A DNA stretch of 32,788 nucleotides from a bacterium (GCA_016124235.1 WGOC01000044.1:1-32788); one strand, 5' to 3'. Counted from the first letter of the stretch, positions 1 to 6,941 are shown. Numbers and translations: made by a program. The notes: generated from the sequence alone by a model not told the origin.

Positions 1-381
1 GGCGACGACCTGTTTGGTGTCCATGCCCAGCTTGATGATCTTGAGGGCGACGCGGCGCTTGACCGGTTCGCGTTGTTCGGCCGCCCACACGGACCCAAAA
101 CCGCCTTCACCCAACTTCTCCAACAGCTTGTAACGGCCGATTTGCATGCCGGCCCCTTCAGTCAAAACCGATTCGTCCAAAAGCGTGGCCACCGATTCCG
201 CCGATTGTTCCGCGGGCAGGAATCCGGAGTTGGCCGCGTTCGCCATCAGCAGGTCTTCGACGCGCCGGCGGAGATGGACGTCATTGCCGCACGCGCCGCT
301 GAGAAAGGCAGCGCGTTCCGCTGGCTCGAATTGCAGGGCGCGATCAAAGAGTTCTTCAGCTTTTTGCGGGTTTGAGTTCAT
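1..381 (-). CDS. Serine/threonine protein kinase, N-terminal part (cut by window edge)
   Basis: This minus-strand reading frame starts at an ATG at 381 and is still open at base 1, so only the first 127 residues are visible. Residues 1-75 form a charged helical leader typical of kinases paired with ECF sigma factors in Verrucomicrobiota and Planctomycetota. The kinase fold begins near residue 80 with IGRYKLLEKLGEGGFGSVW: the glycine-rich ATP loop GEGGFGSV is at 91-98, and the VALK motif places the ATP-anchoring lysine at 114. The catalytic loop lies outside the window. Such proteins are Hanks-type kinases that phosphorylate Ser/Thr; many carry C-terminal TPR or WD repeats, but that part is not visible here. 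The ECF sigma gene on the same strand lies 0.7 kb upstream, with the thioesterase gene in between. The kinase call is firm; the substrate is unknown. Confidence 0.9.
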   Translation of the reverse strand, partial: MNSNPQKAEELFDRALQFEPAERAAFLSGACGNDVHLRRRVEDLLMANAANSGFLPAEQSAESVATLLDESVLTEGAGMQIGRYKLLEKLGEGGFGSVWAAEQREPVKRRVALKIIKLGMDTKQVVA

Positions 382-631
382 GCCTGAGCACGTTGGTCTA
401 GTAACAGTGGCGTCGTCGTGACATTAAATGGCTCACCGGAGATCTGAATACTACTTACTCAAAACCCACGTCCCGCCGCGAACTCAACCCGTCGCGTCAA
501 CCCGGATATGACGATGGCAACAATTCCTTCGATCCGTGCGGTCTTGGCTGCCGCTTGCCCCGGCCAAACGGCACTCTGCCCTCGCCACGCGCCAGTTAAG
601 CAGCTAAGGGGTATCCATCACGTGAGACCAA

Positions 632-1051
632 ATGAATGAATCTGGAACAAGTCCCATTGGTGAACTTCTCCTCCGCACGCTGGCGATGCCGGCCGACACC
701 AATCCCCGCGGCGATATCTTTGGCGGCTGGCTCATGTCGCAGATGGATATTGCCGGCGCGATTCTGGCGCAGGAACGGACCAGATGCCGGTGCGTGACAG
801 TGGGGGTCGATGCCTTCAAGTTTCACAAACCGGTCAAGGTGGGAGACATCGTCTGTTGCTATGGCAGGGTGGAGCGTATTGGCACGACCTCCATCACGCT
901 GGCTCTCGAAGTTTGGGTCAAGCCATCGACCCGCGAAGGAGAGGCGGAGTCTGAACGATATCGCGTCACCGAAGCACGGTTCACTTATGTGGCCGTGGAT
1001 GGTGCGGGCAGGAAACTCGTGATCCCGACCTCTGCCCGCATCTCAGAATAA
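632..1051 (+). CDS. yciA: Acyl-CoA thioesterase, YciA-type hotdog fold
   Basis: This 139-residue protein has the usual length of YciA acyl-CoA hydrolases, cytosolic enzymes that release CoA from short to medium acyl-CoAs. The signature is clear: the N-terminal NPRGDIFGGWLMSQMDIAGA (about residues 24-43) contains the catalytic Asp and the hotdog helix. It is followed by VTVGVDAFKFHKPVKVGDIV and the strand segment GTTSITLALEVWVK. The C-terminal part TEARFTYVAVDGAGRK also matches the family. The ATG at 632 has only a weak purine-rich stretch upstream (GTGAGA near 622-627), but no better start fits the family N-terminus. The gene sits on the plus strand between a sigma factor and a kinase gene on the minus strand, with the stop codon 25 bp from the sigma gene's stop, so the two converge. 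It probably has no functional link with them. Confidence 0.92.
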   Translation: MNESGTSPIGELLLRTLAMPADTNPRGDIFGGWLMSQMDIAGAILAQERTRCRCVTVGVDAFKFHKPVKVGDIVCCYGRVERIGTTSITLALEVWVKPSTREGEAESERYRVTEARFTYVAVDGAGRKLVIPTSARISE

Positions 1052-1076
1052 GAAGTTCCTTTTCTGATTCGCCTTC

Positions 1077-1634
1077 TCAAGCGGACTTCAATTCGCACAG
1101 CAGCCAGGCTCGGGCATAGGCCCAATGGCGTTTCGCGGTGGCCAACGAAATACCTTGAGCTGCCGCGGCCTCTGCCAAGCCAAGCCCGGCGAAGTAACGA
1201 AGCTTGATCAGGTCGGCTTTGTCAGGAGATTCGAGGGCGAACTTTTCCAGGGCATCATTCAACCGGAGCAGGGTTTCGTCGTCTGTGTTCACGGCGATGT
1301 CCACCGAGTCGAGATTCACGCGTTGTAGCCCGGCTCCGTGCCGTTCGCGGTTCCGTTTGCGTGCGCGGTCGATGAGAATCCGGCGCATCGCCTCGGCTGC
1401 CGCGCCAAAGAAATGTCCGCGACCATTCCATTGCTGCTGATTTGTCCCGGCGATTTTCAGCCACGCTTCGTGGACGAGCGCCGTGGGCTGCAAGGTCTGG
1501 CCGTCCGCCTCATTGGCCAAACGAGCCGCCGCCAGCCGGCGCAATTCATCATAGACCAACGGCAACAGTTCATCGGCGGCCTTGCGGTCGCCTCGTTCCA
1601 CGGCGTGAAGTAACCGGGTCACATCGTCGGGCAC
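1077..1634 (-). CDS. ECF-like RNA polymerase sigma factor (Planctomycete/Verrucomicrobia type)
   Basis: The product is a sigma-70 factor of the ECF-like group common in Rhodopirellula and Verrucomicrobiota, often encoded beside Ser/Thr kinases. Region 2 is seen in LLPLVYDELRRLAAARLA and in the motif QTLQPTALVHEAWLKI. The stretch FFGAAAEAMRRILIDRARKR completes the core-binding part. Region 4 includes LIKLRYFAGLGLAEAAAAQG with a helix-turn-helix ending in SLATAKRHWAYARAWL. I chose the GTG at 1634 because the resulting N-terminus, MPDDVTRLLHAVERGD, matches the usual family start. An in-frame GTG at 1658 would add eight residues. Neither has a clear Shine-Dalgarno sequence. The length of 185 residues is normal. 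It would redirect RNA polymerase to a small regulon, probably controlled through the kinase encoded downstream on the same strand (inference). Confidence 0.9.
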   Translation of the reverse strand: MPDDVTRLLHAVERGDRKAADELLPLVYDELRRLAAARLANEADGQTLQPTALVHEAWLKIAGTNQQQWNGRGHFFGAAAEAMRRILIDRARKRNRERHGAGLQRVNLDSVDIAVNTDDETLLRLNDALEKFALESPDKADLIKLRYFAGLGLAEAAAAQGISLATAKRHWAYARAWLLCELKSA

Positions 1635-1810
1635 GATGCAAAAAATAGAATTCTCCACGAAAAAGGCGAGTGGGAAACCCGAGCCCGTCGCCAGTCAAGC
1701 ATTTGGCCATTTCTTGCCAATCTTTTGTCGAGCTGAGAATTGGCGTTGCCGCGGCAATTGCGGCCGGTCAAGCTTGGGAAATCGAACCCCGACTCATCAT
1801 GCCGACCAAC

Positions 1811-3001
1811 ATGAAAACCACCTTTCGTTCTCAATTCCTGCAGCTGACTTTTGCTGCCGCGATTTTGTGTTTTTGTCCCCAAGGGCGCTCGGCGGACGTG
1901 CCCGACGGTGTATGGGTTCGCGACGGCTACGCTTTGTCGGTCGCTGTCGATGGCATCAAAACGCCGCGATTCCTCGCTCTTGGGCCGGACGGCACTTTGT
2001 TCGTCAGTGTGCCGGGGCAGGGCAAGATCATTGCGTGTAAGGACACCGACGGTGACGGTGTCTACGAAACGCAGACCACATTTGTCGAAGGCAAGAATCC
2101 CGATAGCATTTTACAGGGCGTGCAATGGCACGATGGCTGGCTCTGGTTTGCTCAATTGAATTCCGTTTCAAAGGCCCGGGATACGAACGGCGACGGCAAG
2201 GCGGATGAGGAAGCCGAGGTGTTGGGTGCCGATAAACTGCCGACAGGAAAACGCGGTGGCCACATGTGGCGGGCTTTGCTCATTCACAACGGCCGCATCT
2301 ACACATTCGTGGGGGACGAGACCAACGCCACGGACGAACCGATTGATGCAACGGAGCGCAAAAAGATCTGGAGCTTTGCGCTCGATGGTTCGGACAAAAA
2401 GGAATTCGCCTCGGGCATCCGCAATTCGGAAAAATTGGTGGTGCGTCCCGGTACGGATGAGATTTGGGGACTCGACCACGACATCGACATGTTCGCGTGG
2501 AAGATGGAGGGCGACCGCAAACACGGTCAGCCGATCACCGATCACAATCCGCCGGCGGAATTAAATCATTACATGGAAGGCCACTTTTACGGACACCCGT
2601 GGATCGTCGGCAAGAATCAGCCTAATTTGAACTTCCTCGATAATCCCAAGCTCATTGAATACGCGCAGATGACCACGATCCCAGAGTGGTTGTTGCCCGC
2701 GCATTGCTCGGCGAATTCGCTGACGTTTTACACCGGTGACAAAATTCCCAACGCGCAGGGTGATTTGTTCGTGGCGCAAAAAGGCGGCTGGAATGCCACC
2801 GCCAAGGTGGGTTATTGCCTGTCGCGCATTCTGTTTGAAAACGGGCATCCGTACGGTGAGCTGAAGATGGTGAATTTTCTGAAGGACGGCACCGAAATGC
2901 TGGGTCGGCCGACCGATTGCACCGAGGCGCCGGACGGTTCGATCCTTTTCAGCGACGACACCGGCAGCAAAGTCTACCGGCTGAAGTACGTCGGGAAATG
3001 A
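1811..3001 (+). CDS. Secreted beta-propeller protein, sorbosone/glucose dehydrogenase-like, with calcium-binding-like loops
   Basis: The ATG at 1811 gives a 396-residue protein with a clear signal peptide (hydrophobic residues 9-22, likely cleavage after RSA near residue 28). An upstream in-frame ATG at 1670 would add 47 residues that do not look like part of the protein. The mature part begins PDGVWVRDGYALSVAVDG and continues as repeated propeller blades of the sorbosone-dehydrogenase/NHL class, such as TPRFLALGPDGTLFVSVPGQGK. Two loops resemble EF-hand calcium sites: DTDGDGVYE (78-86) and DTNGDGKAD (124-132). The C-terminal blade APDGSILFSDDTGSKVYRLK is typical. Related proteins are periplasmic and often annotated as PQQ-dependent sugar dehydrogenases. 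I cannot confirm catalytic residues or cofactor, so the substrate is unknown. It is transcribed toward uppP; its stop codon lies 48 bp before the duplicated uppP segment. Confidence 0.8.
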   Translation: MKTTFRSQFLQLTFAAAILCFCPQGRSADVPDGVWVRDGYALSVAVDGIKTPRFLALGPDGTLFVSVPGQGKIIACKDTDGDGVYETQTTFVEGKNPDSILQGVQWHDGWLWFAQLNSVSKARDTNGDGKADEEAEVLGADKLPTGKRGGHMWRALLIHNGRIYTFVGDETNATDEPIDATERKKIWSFALDGSDKKEFASGIRNSEKLVVRPGTDEIWGLDHDIDMFAWKMEGDRKHGQPITDHNPPAELNHYMEGHFYGHPWIVGKNQPNLNFLDNPKLIEYAQMTTIPEWLLPAHCSANSLTFYTGDKIPNAQGDLFVAQKGGWNATAKVGYCLSRILFENGHPYGELKMVNFLKDGTEMLGRPTDCTEAPDGSILFSDDTGSKVYRLKYVGK

Positions 3002-3048
3002 CGACTAATCGGATGTCCATTGCAACGTTCGTGTTGCGCTTGAACACA

Positions 3049-3175
3049 CCATTTCCCACTTGAGTCCGGGCGGGTTTTCGCGTCTAACCGGGCATGCCCG
3101 ACTGGCTCGCTGTCATCATTTTGGGGATCATTGAAGGGATCACCGAATTCATACCGGTTTCTTCCACCGGTCACC
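3049..3175 (+). repeat. Direct repeat copy 1: uppP promoter and first codons
   Basis: These 127 bp recur at 4336-4462 in the same orientation. The first 107 bp (3049-3155) are identical in the two copies. The last 20 bp contain three mismatches, at 3156, 3165 and 3171, all at third codon positions of the uppP reading frame. Similarity stops abruptly on both sides. The repeat contains the candidate promoter and about 27 codons of uppP. Confidence 0.95.
3060..3088 (+). promoter_or_regulatory. Duplicated uppP-type promoter in front of the inserted genes
   Basis: This is the copy-1 version of the promoter described at 4347: TTGAGT (3060-3065), a 17-bp spacer, and TCTAAC (3083-3088). Here it would drive the truncated uppP fragment and then the lipoprotein and membrane-protein genes of the cassette. 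The call rests on the hexamer match and the 17-bp spacing only. Confidence 0.45.
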
Positions 3176-3297
3176 AGAAAATGCATGGGCGGGAGAATGA
3201 AGATTCGATCGTTGGTTGGAAACAGTGCGGATTGAACTCTGAACTGGTCTTTTCCAGGGTCTGGGACAGAGCTTTAGGAACAGGTGCCAATGAATAG
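3094..3297 (+). pseudogene. Truncated uppP 5' fragment fused to unrelated sequence
   Basis: The frame begins with the same ATG and the same residues as intact uppP (MPDWLAVIILGIIEGITEFI and then PVSSTGH). After His27 it runs into unrelated sequence, ending at a TAG at 3295-3297. It therefore keeps the first conserved UppP motif but none of the remaining roughly 235 residues, and cannot be an active phosphatase. Its stop overlaps the start of the lipoprotein gene (ATG at 3290) in another frame. If this frame is translated, ribosomes would terminate right at the next start codon, which could couple translation of the two. I treat it as a by-product of the duplication, not as a functional gene. 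Confidence 0.85.
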
Positions 3298-3739
3298 CCA
3301 TCACCGATTTTTGCTGGTCGCATCTTTGACTGCCACCCTGGCCTCGACCGGTTGTCGCAAATCTGGAGATATTCCTTCCGATGGTGATCCGTTCGAAAAA
3401 GCGGCACAAGCGCTCGAAATCTATCTCGGTACAAATGCCTTGGACGCTGAGGCGGCCATGCTGGACCTCGAAAAATTCATCAAGCAATGCGAGAAATCCG
3501 GTAATCGGGATATGCCTTATGCGGAATACTATGCGTCAACCTACAGCAGACTTTATCGCGTACAACGCGCATTGGGAAAAACGAATGATGCGAACCAGAA
3601 TTATCAAAGGGCGTTGGAGTATTGGCAGAAAGAGGATGAGAGACGAGGGCTGCCGAAGCGCAGCAAGGACGAGTTAGGCGACCAGATTGAAGGCAAGGGC
3701 GGCTATTGGGTTTCCCCGCAATGGGAAAAGGCCAAATGA
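3290..3739 (+). CDS. Putative lipoprotein with TPR-like helices, function unknown
   Basis: I chose the ATG at 3290 because an AGGA sequence (3276-3279) lies 10 bp before it; an in-frame GTG at 3284 is possible. The 149-residue product has a signal sequence (MNSHHRFLLVASLTATLAS) ending in STGC, so Cys22 is a plausible lipidation site, although the -3 residue is Ser rather than the usual Leu. The rest is polar and helical. The stretch YRVQRALGKTNDANQNYQRA resembles a single tetratricopeptide-type helix pair. I do not recognise the family. The gene belongs to the inserted cassette, 66 bp upstream of a four-helix membrane protein gene, and lies behind a copy of the uppP promoter. Its product is probably anchored in the periplasm. 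A structural or protective role is possible but not shown by the sequence. Confidence 0.7.
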   Translation: MNSHHRFLLVASLTATLASTGCRKSGDIPSDGDPFEKAAQALEIYLGTNALDAEAAMLDLEKFIKQCEKSGNRDMPYAEYYASTYSRLYRVQRALGKTNDANQNYQRALEYWQKEDERRGLPKRSKDELGDQIEGKGGYWVSPQWEKAK

Positions 3740-3805
3740 TGTTAGTACGGGCAGCGTGCCTGGATAGCGGTTTATGTGAGTAAATTTGGAAGAGAATAGT
3801 GTGTC

Positions 3806-4285
3806 GTGATCTCACCAGATGATCAATTGAAAGGAATACTCGCGCTCGAATGGCTTGAGGCTGAGCAACGCAAGCGCGTTGTCGATCGTCGCAGCGATGT
3901 TGTGTACTACATCGCGTTTGGAGCCGCCGTCTATGTCGCCATGTTGAATGGCTTGGGTGTCTCCAGCTTTGGACTTTGGCAATCTGGGCCCGACAGGCAT
4001 TGGGGTGACCGCTCCTGCCTTTTTGCTTTGTGGCTTATGCTGGATGGGATGCTGATTTCTTTGATGGGTAAATTCCGAGTCATTCAATCACAGCTATTTC
4101 TAGATCCCAAACCCATGAATTGGATCCCGTTGTTGATCGGAATTACAGGTACGGTAATGCTCGCATTGACGATTCGAGAATGGCTGATCAGGCCGTTTTC
4201 GGGTGAAACCCTAAATTGGCAGGACGCGTGGAGGTTCGGCCTCGCCTTCGCTCTTCTGGCGTGGGCGTACATTTTTCGTCGTTGA
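3806..4285 (+). CDS. Four-helix membrane protein, function unknown
   Basis: This 159-residue frame starts at a GTG (3806) preceded by the purine-rich GGAAGAGAA at 3788-3796, a fair ribosome-binding site. A polar N-terminus of about 30 residues (ISPDDQLKGILALEWLEAEQ) is followed by four hydrophobic segments: YYIAFGAAVYVAMLNGLGV (about 34-52), CLFALWLMLDGMLISLMG (about 72-89), IPLLIGITGTVMLALTI (about 109-125) and FGLAFALLAWAYIF (about 144-157). The protein ends in RR. No catalytic motif or known family was recognised. It is the second gene of the inserted cassette and, like the lipoprotein, is less GC-rich than its surroundings, which suggests horizontal origin. It may be co-transcribed with the lipoprotein. 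Confidence 0.7.
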   Translation: MISPDDQLKGILALEWLEAEQRKRVVDRRSDVVYYIAFGAAVYVAMLNGLGVSSFGLWQSGPDRHWGDRSCLFALWLMLDGMLISLMGKFRVIQSQLFLDPKPMNWIPLLIGITGTVMLALTIREWLIRPFSGETLNWQDAWRFGLAFALLAWAYIFRR

Positions 4286-4335
4286 ATCTACTTGCACTGC
4301 GTCGAGCCTTCGCTGCCTTAGTGAATTCGCCACGG

Positions 4336-4462
4336 CCATTTCCCACTTGAGTCCGGGCGGGTTTTCGCGTCTAACCGGGCATGCCCGACTGGCTCGCTGT
4401 CATCATTTTGGGGATCATTGAAGGGATCACCGAATTCATACCTGTTTCTTCGACCGGCCACC
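4336..4462 (+). repeat. Direct repeat copy 2: promoter and start of intact uppP
   Basis: This is the downstream copy of the 127-bp repeat at 3049-3175. It leads into the complete uppP gene. Sequence upstream of 4336 belongs to the cassette and does not match the sequence upstream of copy 1. The three mismatches to copy 1 are at 4443, 4452 and 4458. Confidence 0.95.
4347..4375 (+). promoter_or_regulatory. Candidate sigma-70-type promoter of uppP, possibly giving a leaderless transcript
   Basis: TTGAGT (4347-4352, 4 of 6 to TTGACA) and TCTAAC (4370-4375, 4 of 6 to TATAAT) are separated by exactly 17 bp. Only five bases separate the -10 hexamer from the uppP ATG at 4381, so transcription would start at or next to the start codon. 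No Shine-Dalgarno sequence is present, which agrees with a leaderless mRNA. The call is based on pattern only. Confidence 0.45.
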
Positions 4463-5172
4463 TCCTGCTCGCGGAGCGTTGGCTGCCACATCAGACCGAT
4501 CTGTTCAACATCGTCATCCAAAGCGGTGCCGTGCTCGCGGTGCTACCGCTCTTCCCGGAACGGATGAAGCAATTCATTTTCAAGCTCCACGAACCGGCCA
4601 CGCGCGATTATCTGCTGAAGATCTTTGTGGCGTTTGCCATCACCGGCGTGGGCGGCCTGATTCTCGACAAGAAAGGCTTCAAGCTCCCCGAGGAAGCGAT
4701 GCCCATCGCGATCGCCTTGCTGGTCGGCGGCGTTCTTTTCGTGGCCATCGAGTGGTGGCTCAAGGACAAAAAACTGAGCACCGAGGTCACCTGGGCGGTG
4801 GTGTTGGCCGTTGGCTTTGGCCAGCTTCTCGCGGCCATTTTCCCCGGTACCAGCCGGTCCGGGTCCACGATCCTGCTGGCCTTGTTACTCGGGCTGAATC
4901 GTTCTGTGGCCACCGAGTTTTCTTTCCTTGTCGGCATTCCCACGATGATGGCCGCGGGCGGTTGGAAGATTCTGAAGGCATTTCGCCATCCCGATCCGGT
5001 AGCGCCGCCGGAGCATTGGGGCATGGTCATTTTGGCAACCGTTGTCGCTGCGGTGGTGTCGTTCATCGCCGTGAAATGGTTGTTGCGCTACGTCCAGACG
5101 CACACGTTCACGGCTTTTGGTTGGTATCGAATCGTCCTGGGTGCGGGGTTGCTCGTCCTCGCGCTTTTGTGA
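4381..5172 (+). CDS. uppP: Undecaprenyl-diphosphatase
   Basis: UppP (BacA) is an integral membrane enzyme that dephosphorylates undecaprenyl pyrophosphate so the carrier lipid can be reused for peptidoglycan and other envelope polymers. It can also give bacitracin tolerance. The product has 263 residues, the normal length. Both family motifs are present: EGITEFIPVSSTGHLLLAER near residues 14-33 and FPGTSRSGSTILLALLLG near 156-173. The remaining sequence is a set of hydrophobic helices. The start is the ATG at 4381, directly behind the candidate promoter. The gene is intact despite the 5' duplication. It converges with murJ, which acts in the same lipid II cycle; the two stop codons are 67 bp apart. 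Confidence 0.97.
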   Translation: MPDWLAVIILGIIEGITEFIPVSSTGHLLLAERWLPHQTDLFNIVIQSGAVLAVLPLFPERMKQFIFKLHEPATRDYLLKIFVAFAITGVGGLILDKKGFKLPEEAMPIAIALLVGGVLFVAIEWWLKDKKLSTEVTWAVVLAVGFGQLLAAIFPGTSRSGSTILLALLLGLNRSVATEFSFLVGIPTMMAAGGWKILKAFRHPDPVAPPEHWGMVILATVVAAVVSFIAVKWLLRYVQTHTFTAFGWYRIVLGAGLLVLALL

Positions 5173-5200
5173 CGGATGGTGGATCGAGGGAGGATTCGAG

Positions 5201-5231
5201 CCACGGCGCGCTCGGAGAGCCCGCCCCACTT
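5201..5231 (+). repeat. GC-rich hairpin repeat, copy A
   Basis: The stretch GGCGCGCTC (5205-5213), loop GGA, GAGCCCGCC (5217-5225) forms a 9-bp stem with one mismatch, followed by CCACTT. It aligns without gaps to 17152-17182, with 25 of 31 bases identical and the same stem geometry. It lies between the convergent uppP and murJ genes, where a REP-like hairpin could also end transcription from both sides. Confidence 0.55.
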
Positions 5232-5239
5232 CCCGGATA

Positions 5240-6787
5240 TCAACGCCGGAGGATGACGCGAACCAAATCCCGCGCGGCGGGGATGCGGAGCCAAAGTCCG
5301 AGCCCGAAATAAACGGCGCTGGCAGAAATCGCCGGCACAAAAACTTCGCCCAAACAACGCAGTTTGGTGGCGTGCCCGAAGTGCGGCGTCCACCAATGAA
5401 CGAGCAGCCAGGCAATCACGGCCGCGATCAGCAACGCACCGGCAATGGATGCGAATTGAGCACGGAGTTCTCCCCATTCGAGTTTGCCGATTTTTTTGCG
5501 TAGCGCAAAGGTGAGCAGGCCGGCGTTGAGCGTGGCGGTAATGGAATTTGCCAGGCCAAGACCGAGGTCCTTGAGCGGATAGATCAGTGCGAGAGAAATC
5601 AGCACATTGAGCAACAGACAGACGATGCTAATCTGCATCGGTGTTTTCGTGTCGCCCGTCGCGTAAAACGCGCGCGCCAAAATATTCACCATCGAAAAAG
5701 CCACGAGACCCGGCGCTAAACCAAGCACGGCCTGCGATGAATTCAACGTGCTTAACTCGGTGAATTTTCCGTTCTGGAACAGCAGGCGCACGATGGGGGC
5801 GGCCAACACGCCGAGAAGTACCGCGGCGAGACCATTGACAAAGATGAGGTTGCTGATGCCCTCGCGGAGAGTTGAGCGGAATTCGGGAAAGTTCTTCTGG
5901 CTGGCAAATTGAGTCAGTGTCGGCAGGAGAAATGTTGCGAGGGCAATTCCAAACACACCCTGTGGCAGTTCCATGAGCCGGACGCCGTAGCTAAACGAAG
6001 ACAGGATGCCCTCGCCATGCCATTTTGCGATGCCTTGCGTGAGGAAGATGTTCACCTGAAACGCGGCGACGCCCAAGGTGCCCGGGATCATTCTTTCGAC
6101 GACGATGCGGACGGTTTCGTTTCCAAACGGCGAGCGCCAATGCCAGCGGAAACCTTCTTTGTGAAGCGTTGGCCATTGAAAGAGCATTTGTGCGATCCCG
6201 GCGACGAGCACTCCGATGGCGAGGCCGAACACCTTCGTCTTGAGTTCGGTGCCCATGTTGGGGGCAACCCACAACGTGAAGGAGATCATCACGACGTTGA
6301 GCATCGTGGCGCCCATCGCCGGGATGAAGAAATGGCCGCGCGAATTGAGCATCCCCATGAACACAGCCGCGATGCAGACGAGCAACATGTAGGGGAACAT
6401 GAACCGCATCAGCTCGAAGGTGAGGCGGCGCGATTCGTTGGGATTGCCCACCGCGAGGTAAACGGAAAGCCCCAGCATCGCGAGCCCGATGATCACGCTG
6501 GCGGCGATGACGAGCCCGGACAAAACGGCGTTGGCGGCGAGCCACATTTCGCGTTCACCTTCCTTGATTTCCTTTTCCTTGAAGATCGGTACGAACGCCG
6601 CCGTGAGCGCGCCCTCACCCAGCAGGCGGCGAAAGAGATTGGGCACCATGAACGCAAAGATGAAGGCGTCCGCGACCCAGCCGGTGCCCATGAAGCGCGC
6701 GTAGACGATTTCCCGCACCATGCCGAGCAGGCGGCTGAGCATGGTGGCGGCGCTCATTGCGCCGGAGGATTTCAACATCTTTGACAT
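5240..6787 (-). CDS. murJ: Lipid II flippase MurJ
   Basis: MurJ is the MOP-superfamily flippase that moves lipid II across the inner membrane for peptidoglycan synthesis. I chose the ATG at 6787 (MSKMLKSSGAMSAATMLSRL); a longer frame to 6865 would add 26 Pro/Arg-rich residues foreign to the family. The product has 515 residues, normal for MurJ. The N-terminal signature MLSRLLGMVREIVYARFMG is clear, followed by WVADAFIFAFMVPNLFRRLL and GEGALTAAFVPIF. The rest is a series of about 14 hydrophobic helices including ELPQGVFGIALATFLLPTL and ILARAFYATGDTKTPMQI, both hallmark segments. No clear Shine-Dalgarno sequence precedes the start. It converges with uppP and is divergent from the PAS gene. Confidence 0.96.
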   Translation of the reverse strand: MSKMLKSSGAMSAATMLSRLLGMVREIVYARFMGTGWVADAFIFAFMVPNLFRRLLGEGALTAAFVPIFKEKEIKEGEREMWLAANAVLSGLVIAASVIIGLAMLGLSVYLAVGNPNESRRLTFELMRFMFPYMLLVCIAAVFMGMLNSRGHFFIPAMGATMLNVVMISFTLWVAPNMGTELKTKVFGLAIGVLVAGIAQMLFQWPTLHKEGFRWHWRSPFGNETVRIVVERMIPGTLGVAAFQVNIFLTQGIAKWHGEGILSSFSYGVRLMELPQGVFGIALATFLLPTLTQFASQKNFPEFRSTLREGISNLIFVNGLAAVLLGVLAAPIVRLLFQNGKFTELSTLNSSQAVLGLAPGLVAFSMVNILARAFYATGDTKTPMQISIVCLLLNVLISLALIYPLKDLGLGLANSITATLNAGLLTFALRKKIGKLEWGELRAQFASIAGALLIAAVIAWLLVHWWTPHFGHATKLRCLGEVFVPAISASAVYFGLGLWLRIPAARDLVRVILRR

Positions 6788-6941
6788 CGGACGGGCGGGA
6801 GGTTCGGGAGTCCCGCCGCAAACTGCAAGGGGGAAGGAGTGAAAGCGGCGGGCGGCATCGACCACGCCCGGAGAGCAAAATACGGTCAGTTATTTGGACT
6901 GAAGTTTCCGAAACGCGGTTCCGATATTCCAAGGGAAGACT

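Larger units (their letters stand above)
3176..4335 (+). other. Inserted lower-GC cassette between the two uppP 5' copies
   Basis: This segment of about 1.16 kb lies exactly between the two direct repeats and carries two complete genes on the plus strand. Its base composition is lower in G+C than its flanks: 3781-3840 has 21 G/C in 60 and 4021-4080 has 25 in 60, against 36 in 60 for 4741-4800 inside uppP. No transposase, integrase or terminal inverted repeats are visible. The structure fits integration of a circular molecule by a single crossover in the uppP 5' region. Confidence 0.65.

Noticed and set aside
3176..4335. The cassette as an insertion sequence or transposon
   Set aside because: No transposase gene, terminal inverted repeats or short target-site duplication are visible. 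The flanking repeat is far longer than a typical target duplication.
4479..5312. A 277-codon frame overlapping uppP on the same strand
   Set aside because: It lies in an alternative frame of uppP, is Arg- and Gly-rich, and matches no family.
5909..6784. A 291-codon plus-strand open frame rich in His, Glu and Asp
   Set aside because: It is antisense to murJ, whose family motifs are unmistakable. The biased composition is a mirror of hydrophobic codons.
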